Below are positions 51,125 through 62,912 of a stretch of 64,000 nt of DNA, one piece after another (the stretch's first letter is position 1; every line of letters starts with the position of its first letter). Source of the DNA: Plectrocnemia conspersa (taxonomy: Eukaryota > Arthropoda > Insecta > Trichoptera > Polycentropodidae); assembly GCA_009617715.1 (NCBI GenBank), contig VTFK01000326.1:62001-126000 (forward strand), in the 5' to 3' direction. The notes below the pieces were generated by a model. That model was not told the origin of the DNA. It saw nothing but the letters and a program-made list of their open reading frames with translations, and searched no databases. A program made the position numbers and the translations under genes.

Positions 51125-54100
51125 TAACAAATAAAGACCATCTATAGAAAAATGGTATATAGTAGTTGATAAAATGTCAAGAAGTGCTTATTACTAAATG
51201 ACTCAACTGTTTGAAACTGCGTGTTAGGTTATATTAACTAGACTTTAATAACTAATCAAATCCATTATTAGTATTTAAAAAAATTATAAGCTATTTTGCA
51301 ATAATGTGGTTTAAATATTGTCTCGATTTCATATATTTACTATCGGATATCATACGTATTTATAAATTAACTACTTCTAAAATAAATATTATTTTGAAAT
51401 AAATAGTTAGTTTTTAAAAAATAGAATTCATATTTTGATTTGTAAATATTCTTCACGAGAGCTTTAACCTGTAAATTACGGCGACCTCTTCCGGCAATCT
51501 TCCGCCGGAGTTGAGGCATTTCCAATTATGGAGGCCGCTTAATGTCGCGCACTGTGCATTAGGGTCCTCCACGTCTAGGCCCGGACCCTCTACCTACGCC
51601 ATGATTTGGCAGATTGCTCCTCGGTGGGGTTGACGAGAGATCGTCGGGTGGAAGCATGACGAGGAGCTTCCTACCACTATTGGTCCACCGCCAGATATTT
51701 TGACATTATCCGCGTCGCCGACTTAATTTCCATTAGCCCCGGGCGTTAATATTATGAATGACACAAGACGAGGGTTCCGGAATTTCCATACTAAAAAATA
51801 TTCGGGTACATTATAAGGAATTTATAAATAGAGCAATATAGGAAAATAAAATACGTATTAGAAGCTACTCAATAAATTGCGGTTGTGTATTTAGTGCTAG
51901 AATAAAAAGGCAATATACGTATTCTCGTATGTTTATTGCAGGAAAAAAGCCATTATGTGATTTAATATATCTTTTCTTTCCGGGAATTAGAGCTAGCCAC
52001 GTAAGATATACGGTATAATATCAAAACATTTGTTTGAGTTATCAAGAAATGCATTCAACGGCGTCATTTATCCTAAAAACCCTCGCTAATGAAAACGAGG
52101 GCAGTAAACGCATTCATAAACAACTCTATAAAAGTATTTTCCAAGTATCACGGTCGTTTTTCTTATGGCCCATGATACGCCCTAATGTCCTTGAGACACG
52201 CATAAGGCGAGGGCCACCACGCACGTGTCCCTAGGAATAAAGCGGTTAATTTTTAACCGGATAAACGCTTGTAAACTGCATAAAAAGTAACGGCTGTGTA
52301 AAAAGATAAAGTAGGCAAAAGTGTGCCGCTACAAAGTTGTATTTAATTTAGGGTTTGACATTTTTTATTTAATATTTTGTAATTATTACGACAAATAACA
52401 TAAATTAATTACATTCCTATAATATGTAATAATAAATAATTACTTTATGCCTAGAAAAGTATTTTGGTTTAAAGTGCCACGTTATTACTTACTTCCTAAA
52501 AAGAGTTTATTAGATAAGAATATATATTATATTTGTCTCTTTAACTATCTAAAAATGTTTTGGATTTTCATAATCATGTTTAATATGTACATGATTAATT
52601 TAGAATTCATGTATGTAACATACCTGTTAAATAAAATACGGATAATCACGAATCACTTATTATTATAACTTATAACTGATCATTACCGACAATATAGTTT
52701 TTTAGGAATTTTAGCATTGACGTAATCCCAAATATGTACATATATATAAACTATAATGAATGTTGATGGTATATATTTAATATACTATTGCTATTACTGG
52801 TTAGTACTAGCAATAATTTGATTCAAAATATAAACGCTAATATTCTTTCGTGTTAGGATTTTAATTTTGCCCCACGACGTTATATTTTTTACTCTCTTGT
52901 ATGTATGATTTGTTGCATATATTTCTAGGCTTTGATATGTATACATATATAGCAGTATATATAAATATATATGTATATCAAGTGCGAAAAAATATTTATG
53001 TGACATTCCAAATAGGATTGCTTAGTGCTTAGTAAAAATGTTGGCCACAAAACATGTGTATGTTGGTAGAAACCAATGGATGTACTTGTTTGCGTAATGA
53101 ATTAAGCGCGTTTAATGAACTGCCGCATTCAGGGTGGTACGTGTGGTTTGGGACGGGTAGGCTGTGTGGCAGCCGAGAGCTTTTCACGAAAAATGAAAGC
53201 TTCGCCGCTTGTATCTGAGCGATATTTCGCATTGTACCGTCGTTCCGGTTTACCGGTTTAATTCCGCGCCGGCCCGCGTCACGCGGTATTACACGCATCA
53301 AAGGGCGGATTCTGCGCCGGGTTATATCTTTTTTTATATGAAACACCTTTTGACGAAAAAGTATCACAAGAAAATATGAACATATTTTTGTGAGTGCTAT
53401 TAAATAAGAAGAGTTAGAAAATAAAGTAACGTAGTTAAAACGTGCCTCGAATTCGTAATTTATTTTTGATAGAAATTTTAATAACATAATATGCATTTTT
53501 AATTAAATTTTATTTAAAGCAAAATATTATAATAAAAATATATATTTATTTATTAAATAAATTTGCTTAAGCTCTTATCCAATATATAATTTATATGTAT
53601 ATATTGGATCGCGATTTAAAAATTTTGAAACATGTCTACATTTCTGATTCGTTTTTTGAGGAAGTTTTATTTTATTAACACACTGATGGACTTTTTTCTT
53701 TCCAGCATCAGCAAAATCGTTGTTAGTATTTATTTAATGTTACCAAGAACTACGATATATCGTTGTTTAGTAGTTAAAGAGGTTAATTTGCCTATCCTTG
53801 ATATAGCACAATTAAAGCAAGGTGGCTTTTCAAAATAATTCGGAATATTATTAGGTTTACGTGTTTACGCTTTGTTATAGACACACATTTGCCTTTTATA
53901 ATAATAATTATAAATATAAAGTTAAAAATCAATGCAGTGGTCTACATTTCACCGTATGGCTATCAAATATTCTTTTGTTATGATAAAGCATTGTACGCGG
54001 CCACGAGTGGTATTCTTTCTTTTTATGGCTTATGTCCGCATCCAGCGTCCAACTTTTGGATTCCACGTCATATTTGTGAACGACAGGATATCCTCGTAAA

Positions 54101-54944
54101 CGTTTGTACATTTTTCTCTGCCATTGACGTGAGCCTTTCTCCTCAATGCGAACAACTGACGGGGGATGAGGGTTTTCTTTGATCGTAGATCGCGCGGTCA
54201 TCTTAAGAATACACCCAATTCGAAAATAACTAGATAGCCTTCACAGAACCTCAAAAGACAACTTATCGGATGTGCCTCAAACGAACGATGACATTGGGGC
54301 TGGCTATAAATTGTAATATTTATATTTCACTATTAAAAAATCTGGTCAGCAAATAATAAGTTTGAGTGCAGAATTTGTAGAGGTTTTGCTTAGTCTTCGT
54401 GACATGATTATGATGTATTTTTTTTTTTTTTTTCGAAATTGCTTAAAGTTATTTATATAAATTATTGTAGATACTGTGAACAATATCAATGGTCATGCGT
54501 CTTTTCTTAACTTGACACATCTGCGTCCTGTTTATAGATAATTACAAAATATTTGTAATTTTTTATACAAGAAGTTTTAAAAACGTGTGCGTCCCACTGA
54601 ATAAATATTTATATTGGGTTGGTTAATTTTAAAATTCAGCAATAATTTAAAAACATTTTAGAAGTGTCATTTTAATCATTAACCTTCTTCTATCTTTCTG
54701 GTAACTGATGGACTTTTTTTTTTCTTATGATTTTTGTTTAATCTTCCGCCATAAGTCTAATGCGTAATACAGTACCAACTGGTTAAGTCAATCTGACATT
54801 ATTAAAAATACATACATATTGTATTAACTACCAGACTGAACGTCTGGGAATCGGTGACATATTAAGTATACTATAATTTACACTAAATCTATACCCTTTG
54901 CAGCTTGTGTGTGTGTTTTTTTTATTAATAATGTATTTTTATAT
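51125..54944. other. Gene-free region with three GC-richer islands
   Basis: Islands at about 51450-51830, 52060-52260 and 53030-53330, with AT-rich DNA between them. A further mixed stretch at 53990-54260 has overlapping open frames on both strands without recognisable domains. Confidence 0.45.
51450..51830. promoter_or_regulatory. Candidate conserved non-coding block, strongest GC contrast
   Basis: Positions 51541-51600 hold 37 G or C in 60, whereas 51361-51420, just upstream, hold 6 in 60. The block includes TCTTCCGCCGGAGTTGAGGC, TTAATGTCGCGCACTGTGC and TTAGCCCCGGGCGTTAATAT. It has stops in every frame and no repeats. A regulatory role is inferred. Confidence 0.3.
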
Positions 54945-55565
54945 AAATCAAATTTTAAATCTGCTGAGGGGACTCGAATCTGTAACCTCTGGTTTTAGGC
55001 TATACAAATTACGCTATTCTGTTTTTGTGAATGTGAGTGTTTGTCAGGAGTTTAAATCGGATAAACTTACACCATTAAAAAAGTTAATAAAAGTTCTAAG
55101 CAAATGATAGTTGAAAGTGTCAAAGTCCGAAATATACGGTGGATGCACTAAAACATCCCAGGTAAGTTAACATTTTTTCCGAGCCTCTGGCATTGTCACA
55201 TAAAACACAATGCCTTTTTATTGGTCAAGTCTAATCTTTTTATTTTAGTTGCTTGCTTTAGTTAAGGCAATCAAGAGCAGTGCTTTGTGAAAGCAATAGT
55301 TTAATTAAATGGCAACAGCTCGTAGTAAACAAAACTCTTTCAATCCCATTGGGTGTAATTTGGATACCTTGCTGTAACCAAGTTCTTTTTCGAATAACCT
55401 TGATGTATTGAATTCTTTTTTGCGAGTTTTTACTGCGTTTAAATATAAATCTATTCTTAGTTTCCATGTTGTATAAAAGGCCTAGCTGAACTCTTGGATT
55501 CTGGTGACTTTTTATTTGGATCAAATCTGACGTAAAGTGAAAGTGTAGTATTTCGAGTTTATATA
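54945..55565 (-). mobile_element. Relic mariner transposase (minus strand)
   Basis: On the minus strand, with frame changes, the order is KVIRKRTWLQQGIQ (resembling the RKRSW block of mariners), VLCDNAR (second aspartate, HDNARPH), MLTYLG then VHPPYISDFDTFNYHLL (HPPYSPDLAPSDYHLF), FFNGVSLSDLNS, and RGYRFESPQQI (resembling FYxxGIxxLPxRW). It is heavily decayed and has no clear inverted ends. The 88-codon minus-strand frame at 55524-55258 is part of it. Confidence 0.6.
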
Positions 55566-56879
55566 TTATTTTAGAGTAAGGATTTTTTCTAGATATTTAA
55601 AAAAATAATATATTTTCTAAAACACTTGCTATAGTAAAATAAAAAGGTATTTTTAATTTATTATTATTTTTCAATATATAATGAATATCAAATAAATATT
55701 AATTGAAGCGTCTCGTCTTTGTGATGGCCACTCACGGCGATAAGAGTGCATTTAGTCCGGCAAAAAGAGAGAAACGCTCCAAAGTGGTGGTACTTTTTTA
55801 ATGGAACCCTTCAGAGGGTGGATGAGAGTGTCAGATACATCCGTAGAGCGCAATAGAAAAAAAGACGGTGGGTTGAAAATCGAGACGAGTCCCAGGGTGG
55901 AGAATTGGGCAGCCAAGATGGATGGGGCGGACGCTCATAGTCCAAGAATTAGGGGACGAGCTCTCCAGAACGATTTCATTTGGAACGAATTTTTAAATGC
56001 GCGTACACCCACCCCAATAATTATTTCGCAAAACTGTGTTTTATTGAATTCTCGCGAAAAAAATATTTTTTTTTCATGGCACGTTATATCACGCCCGCCC
56101 AATGAAAATGCAAAGCTACGCTGAGATGACGTCACTCGGAAGCTTAACGGACGAAAACTTCACTGTTTTGCATACCGTATGTGGAGCTTTGCGGTGTTCC
56201 TGGTTAACGATGCAAGCCATCCGTGACAAAAGAGATTTGCGCTTTTAACGATTTAAATATTAATTAAACAGATGTGGCAGAGAATGAAATTGAATGTTAA
56301 GTTTACATCTCTCTTCATACTCTAAAGCACCGTATGTATTATATTAGAGAAGAACGTGCAAATTGACATCTATGCATATATAGTAATACTATAAAATATT
56401 AATAATATAAGAAGACACGGATCTTTGTAGAAAGCACAATAGTCGCAGGATCAATATTTTTTTAAAGACGAAAGGCTAATTACTATGTTACCAATTTTTT
56501 TAATTATTTGGAGACACATGTTCAAATATATGTAACAAATATTAAACATATTTATTATTTATTGAGTTTATTGAATTAAAAAAAATATTTTTGAGAAGCA
56601 TCATTAAATAATTTAATAATATCTATTGTATCAGTGTTTTCTAAAATATAAATTGACAGCAATGGAACTTAATTTACAGAATATTATGCAAATATGTGTG
56701 TTTGGCAATACACGTAATATAAAATAGGTAATTATTGATTTTTAAAAATGGTTATTCAATGGATTACACTGAATATTTTATATAATATTATATATGTATA
56801 GTTACAAATATATATCAGATACTAAATAATGTTTATTGTCGTAGATATTATCGTATGATATATGAATTCGATACAAAAC

Positions 56880-57480
56880 TTTTGTTTTCGAATGACCGGT
56901 CTCATAACGAGGCTAACTAGTCCCGACTCTGACAACGACACAACTTTAGTCTCACGAGAGCAGCACGTTTATAAATTTGTTTTCCAAACCGAGTCCCACT
57001 ACAGATTCGAACATGAAAATTATTGAAATCTCTAGCGAGCGTTTTCGATCTGATCTTGAACACGTACGGTGCGTAATTCTATCCCACCCCATAATTCGGA
57101 TTACAGGTAGTAGAGTTTCAGTCTTTTCGTTACCCAACATTACCCCGAATTACTTGGGGTGGGGGGAGGCGCCCAGACACTGGCTGAGCATGCACGCGAA
57201 AATCCTCCAGAGAATCATTGATAATTATTATAACAATGTTTCGTTTGGGAGGCCTTTAAGTACCTCTAGGCGGGGCGCGAAGCCCACCCTGACAGGGAAG
57301 TTGGCAAAGAGTGCCTCTGGGAACGGAGGGACGTCTGCCTTTTGGTGGCTGCCAGGTACAATGCAATTAATTAAAATAGATGCTTTGTTAAACTTCGCTG
57401 GCTGCTGAGCCTCCGCGGCTGCTGCTACTTTATTTTTTTACATCTGCGCTCAAAATGTATGACATGTAATGTAACATTCG
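56880..57480. promoter_or_regulatory. Candidate conserved non-coding block
   Basis: Contains GATAATTATTATAACAATG (AT-rich homeodomain-like and Sox-like words) and ATGCAATTAATTAAAATAG inside a GC-richer context (GGCGGGGCGCGAAGCCCACC). A 143-codon plus-strand frame spans it without domain signs. An enhancer is my preferred but unproven reading. Confidence 0.28.
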
Positions 57481-58139
57481 TGTAAAACGCCAGACCGCCA
57501 AACAGCAATTAAAAAAGCGTTTTTTTGCATAAACTTTCAGAGGTATGATTAAAATTAATATGTTCAACATGCGGCGAATGTATCGCGAGGTGTAAGAGTT
57601 AAAACTATGTGCGATGTTTAATGGGTCGCTCGCCTTGTTAGTACATAGCTGTTAGAAAATATTATACTGATATGTATTTTTATACTATATAGTAGTAATA
57701 TGAAAAACCAAAACTAAATTGTACGTTGCCAACGTGTGCAATTTATTAAAAATTTATACAATTACTATACCAATCGTACTAAGTTTGTACAAAATTTAAT
57801 AAATGTGAGCTATTTATATATTGAATCGTTTGTAAAGTAGTTCTGCGTTGAAAGGCAGTTTGATCGTCTCAGTTATAAATGTGACTGCTATGATCCTACG
57901 ATTATAATTAGGATGTCGCTCAGATTCTAAGGTCCGAATTCCAAAGGTGTCTGCCTGAATTGTTTTATTACTTAACTACTATAATATTTTTCTGTTCGAA
58001 AGAATTGTGTAGATTTCTGTATATAAAAGTGTATAAAATTTTCTTTTCTTCAATATATTATTAATTATAATATAACATAATTGACCTTCTTATATTTTTA
58101 TTACATTTTAACTATTCTTACTTTACTCTCTAGAATTTT

Positions 58140-58500
58140 TTAACGGAGATTTTAAAGTTTTTTGCTGAATCGTTATTTTGAAACAAGATGGTGGAATAAA
58201 AAACTTAGCCGAGATATTTACAATTTATATTTAAAAAATGAGTTTAATGGAAATATATTAAAAAATACTACAGTTATATTATCATTATTGCATTTTAATT
58301 ATAATTTGTAATAAAAAGATTTTATTGTTTTTTAGGATAGTTTATTACAATTTTTTTATACAAAATGACAATAATCGCCATTTTGCCGACATGATGGCGG
58401 ATCAAGCTAGCTAACGAACTTAATCGAGATATTATTAAGATATATTTTGAATAGCAGTTTTTTTGTAATATGATAAAAAGTACAGCAGTAATCGCTTACT
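58140..58500 (+). repeat. Diverged tandem pair around AAGATGGTGG / CATGATGGCGG
   Basis: Two successive stretches share the order ATGGTGGAATAA or ATGGCGGATCAA, then AACTTAGCCGAGATATTTA or AACTTAATCGAGATATTAT, then a T/A-rich part, then ACTACAGTTATAT or TACAGCAGTAATC. A similar CAAGATGGCGGCTATTCAA occurs in the nidogen intron at about 12043. This is probably a dispersed or satellite-like repeat. Confidence 0.35.
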
Positions 58501-59559
58501 CAAAATCACACATAACTTAAAAATAAAAATAAAAATTAAATTCAATTTCTATTTAAGAATTCTTTTCATTAGACATTTTGTTAAATTCATCTTTACAATT
58601 TTTATATAAGGTAGAAAATAAAATTGTCCCTTATTTATAATACCAATATTATTTTATCGAGTAGAGCACGTATTTAATATAACGTCTCAGATGGACAGGG
58701 TACATTCATTGTTCTGCAAGACAGTGGCGGAGCAGAAGCGTTAGATTGCCCCAACATATGGCAATCCCCCCTAAGTAATAAATGTTGGCATATTAATCCG
58801 AGCTATGAAGGGGTTTACCTCGCGGCCCTTGTGATAATCGAATGACTATTTACATTTAGCAATGTGTTTGATAAATCATTCAAGACCCTCCGAGGATCAT
58901 GGAGGTAATCCCTCAACGTTTAGCCATTTTGCAAATTTAAAATATTAATGTTTATTAATAAATTTAACTCCTCTGCAGGTTACGTACCGCATTGTTCTCG
59001 GACAGGTGTTGGTGTAATTATGTGTAATACCTGTGTAAGTACGACTAGTAACTCAAGAATCGCTAGTCGTAACTTTTGTGTCGTGCTGCACTTTGTGTTT
59101 ACACTAATGTATGAGAATCTTGGAAATGGTGTGGCACAACTGCAAAATTTAGAGTTTTGAGTTATTTGTTCTTTAAGGTACTACTGTAAGGTACCTTTTA
59201 AATTAAAGTTATATATTGTGAATAATGTGAATGGGCACACTATTTCATTATTAGTTAATTTAAAATAGTGCGAATGAAGTATGTTTTACGCAATATATAA
59301 AACAAGGATTAATTATATGCTTAGAGGGTACAGTTCTACATTTTAATTAAGCAATATAGGTATTGTGTTTAGTATGAATGGATGTAATGGAATTTATAAA
59401 ATATACTAGCAAAAAATGCATATTTCGTCTGCGTCGGTTCGCTTCACTTTAATTTACATATAAATTAATTCATAAGAACACTTCTTTCCGCCTTTCTCTT
59501 TCATATCTTGATGTTTGTTTTTTAACGTGTTTTTTTTTTAAATTTTATTTCCCACCCCA

Positions 59560-60250
59560 AACCTCCCTTTAATTCTTTACTTCCTTCCGCTGTAATTAAT
59601 TATTACGGGACGACTAGCTTCGGCGCCCAATCTCACTTTGTTTTGTCAGAGAAATTCGATACGGACATTTTATTTTGTCGGCCATCGACCGTTCAAATGA
59701 ACTGTGAAAGGCAAACATTCGGAAAAAGCACTAGTACAAGCATTTCTTGCGCATACATATATAAAAGCTCAAAAAAGTTATTTCCGCAGTGGATGACACG
59801 CTGACACGAGGGCAAAACTCAAACGTCTCTGCGGGGTCAATCGTTGTGTGAATAAACGATATCCGAATAAAAGGATGCAAAATTCATAAGCAAAAAACAA
59901 TGGCGGTCGGATGCAGGGAGGCGAATAATCGAAAAACATCTGAAAGCCAAACATGTCCCTCGTCAAAAGAGACAGAGATCTAATGACATTACTCCCACCT
60001 GGGTAATACCTTCTCTCCTGCTCTTACTCTTCCATGCTCTAGGTACAAATCTATCGCTGCGTTTAATCCTCGGGGATATCCTTTTTTCGCATGTTTCTTC
60101 CATTTTCGTGTGTTTTTGTGTTCCACGAACTGTCACGGCCAATCAGCCGAGTTGGCATCTGAAATAATAATGTACCTCGCGTTTGTAAGGGACGGAGGCT
60201 TTCGAGCGACGGAGACCATCTGGGGTCGATGCACTTTCCGGATTTTTTTA
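59560..60250. promoter_or_regulatory. Candidate conserved non-coding block (longest)
   Basis: About 700 bases of mixed composition, from CCCACCCCAAACCTCCC to GGTCGATGCACTTTCCGG, without coding or repeat signs. One minus-strand frame of 62 codons (59966-59778) resembles nothing I know. It is the longest member of the island series. Confidence 0.25.
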
Positions 60251-62524
60251 CGGCTTTCGGTGTGTTAAAAAAATATTAAATAAAATGGTGTTCTAATAAA
60301 GTTAAAATTAGTACGAGTATCACGCTTATTGAAAATTGAGCATTATTAAAAAAATTACATTCCGAATTTAATAATAAAATTATTCGTTACTTATTAGTAA
60401 TGGGATCACATTTTTTTTTTTGCGTAAGAATTTTGCTTTAGTTTTTGGTAAAAGCTAGTAAGCTTTATTTAATTATATCCAGGAAGATATTCAATTTTAA
60501 TTGCACTGTTTCAACGAGTCACATATGATTTAGCAAGTGCGTGTATACGAAGGGTTAATTTGATATAGGATAATCTCATATCCGCTCGTTTGAAGATATT
60601 ATGATATTTAAAAACACAACCTTCTTCTTATTCAATTAATGTAATAGAAAATTAGGTTACTCGAATATAGAAGGTCTATTAATAATAATTTTGGCTATTA
60701 AACTGTTTGTCTATTTGGCTCTAAAGTCATAACGCTTCGACTTAAAAATCTGAAATTTAGTTAAAGTGGGTTGAATATTTATATAGGTTTTCAATCAAAA
60801 TTATTGCTAAATTCAATATAAGCTTGTATTGCAATGGACCTTCAGGCATTTATCAGACTTTTTGTAAATTTCTGTACAAAAATATGGACTGTATGTATTT
60901 ACTTGTCCACGAGAGAATTAGCAAGCTATGATATTAAATAAATTATTATTATAATAAAGTCACTTTTGCTCTATATTTGATTTGCCTACCATATAATAAA
61001 ACACTTTTACTTGTTTTTTCGAAGCTTCGTTCTTATAGAATATTGTCAAAATGAAATAATAATAATGCACCATTACTTAATTTGCAATGCAGCTCTGGCT
61101 GTCAATTCAATTATAGATAGCAAATTCAGATTTTGAGGTTTGCAGTTTTTAATTCAACACATTGAACACACACCGCATGTAAAAATAGCCATTCAAACCA
61201 AATCGTCATGAAAATTAATAAAATTGCCATGTGATAAAAATTAACACAGTCTGCTGCGCTAAGCTGGATCTGCAATTTTTCCATGCGTGTTTTTCCCACA
61301 ACATATACCCTTTACACAGATTATTCTATTTTTAATTAAAGAGCTCAATTATTAGCGCATCAGGATCTTTCTAAATAATGTGACATTTAGAATATTTCAG
61401 ACTCTTTTAGAAAAAAATACCAGTGGAAATAAAATTTTGTAAAAATACTGATAGTTGTTAAAATAATTGTTAATAAATTGGGATTTTTTAAGAATCAATA
61501 AAATCGAATAGTCTAGACTTGCTTGATTGAAACCTATTAATGCGAAATACTAATCTTTAAAGTACAACTTTTATAACTTTAGTGTTATTATGCTCAATAG
61601 AACTAATCAAATTTTTAATTCAGCGCCAATCATTATTCGGACCAAATCGAAGCGATTGTTTGCTCTAATTATCGCTTGATGATTAATATTGTAATTCGTC
61701 TCGTGGACCCCAAGGGCAAACAAGAACACACTTTGTGAGCCAAAGGGCTTAAGAGATTAAACATTTTTGCGTTCCGACTAAATTCAGCGGCAGTAGCGTC
61801 GGATAGCTGCAGGGTTATAATTATCGAATCCTTTGATGTGACGCTAATTCCGTCATAATAAACGCGCGTAGCGATCCTTTGCTTTTGATTATATTTTTTT
61901 CGATGCAAAATGTCTAAATACTAATTAGCAAACGCAAATTGACCGGCATTTTTCGTTTTGATTCATCAAAAGAGCAAACCTGCGAATGATGGCAGAATTA
62001 ACGTCGAATTAAACAGAAAACTTTGCTATATTAAAAATAAATCATATGCCTAAAATACTTAAATTGCAAATTCAAAATATTGTTTTTAATCACAATGTAT
62101 TAATTATGTAAATTATCTCATGATACTAAAATTTGCAATATTGCTGATTATGGTTAATTTTATATGGTTATCGATTTACCGTAGTCATAATCGTTTAGTT
62201 AAAATTGCAGATCAGGGTTTAAATATATAAATATATAAATAAAAAGTTTATAATAACGTTGATAATTTATGTTTTTATTATATGTATTTATTTGTGAAAT
62301 ATTTAACGAATAGATAAGCAAATCGTTGTGCATGTAAAAAGAATAAATTCGAAAACTGAAAATTTCTTAGCTTAAAATTACGATATAGGAACCATATATG
62401 TTTATTTTTACTTTTTCTCTATAAGTATTTTTTAAATTTTAGGTCAATCACTATCACAGTCTATATGTGTATAACTAGATGTTTTGTACATGTATCAATA
62501 TAACTGGTGTTTCTTATTAAGCAT

Positions 62525-62785
62525 TATTTCTCGAGAAAAATGATAATCGAAAAATAGTCATTCAATCTTATTTTAAACTTTCTTAAAAATTCAAGTTGTA
62601 CGACATTTTTTAAACGCTTTACAACCGCTGCATAGAAGGGTAGATCCGTGCCAGATGTTTCTTGGAAGCTTATAATAAAGGTCATATGTATTTTAATAAA
62701 TAAAATGTTCACGATTTTCTTTACTACTCAGATCGGCCTTATCCTTGCTTTGATAATTTAAGAACGGGATTAATAATCAAATAGG
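62525..62785 (+). repeat. Dispersed repeat family, copy 3
   Basis: Contains TTTCTCGAGAAAAATG, TACGACATTTTTTAAACG, CTTTACAACCGCTGCATAG, GGGTAGATCCGTGCCAGATG, AATGTTCACGATTTTC and CTTGCTTTGATAATTTAAG, in the order seen in copies 1 and 2 and on the same strand. It ends about 130 bases before the LINE fragment. Confidence 0.65.
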
Positions 62786-62912
62786 AAGTAATTGCTTTGC
62801 GTTAGAATCGGTAGATCAAAAAATGTCAATTTTTTAATGATCATCCAACTCACTCTTTATCAATAATATAAAGATATCTATTTATAATTACATTTATTTT
62901 TTATTTATTTCA

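Larger units (their letters stand above)
55566..62524. other. Gene-free region with GC-richer islands
   Basis: Islands at about 55700-56260, 56880-57480, 58670-58930, 59560-60250 and 61600-62030. The first two hold plus-strand open frames of 107 and 143 codons (55801-56124, 56977-57408) that I do not recognise and think are chance. A diverged repeat pair lies at 58140-58500. Confidence 0.45.

Noticed and set aside
53889..54201. Overlapping 97- and 90-codon frames on both strands
   Set aside because: Neither shows a family motif; probably composition-driven.
54960..55010. tRNA-derived SINE on the minus strand (A box TAGCGTAATTTG, B box AGATTCGAGTCCC)
   Set aside because: The same bases read as the C-terminus of a mariner transposase with other mariner motifs in order upstream, which explains more of the sequence.
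55801..56124. 107-codon plus-strand open frame
   Set aside because: Lies in a GC-richer island with a matching open frame on the other strand; no domain or codon signal that I can defend.
56977..57408. 143-codon plus-strand open frame
   Set aside because: No recognisable domain and no splice-linked neighbours; raised GC lowers stop frequency. More likely non-coding.
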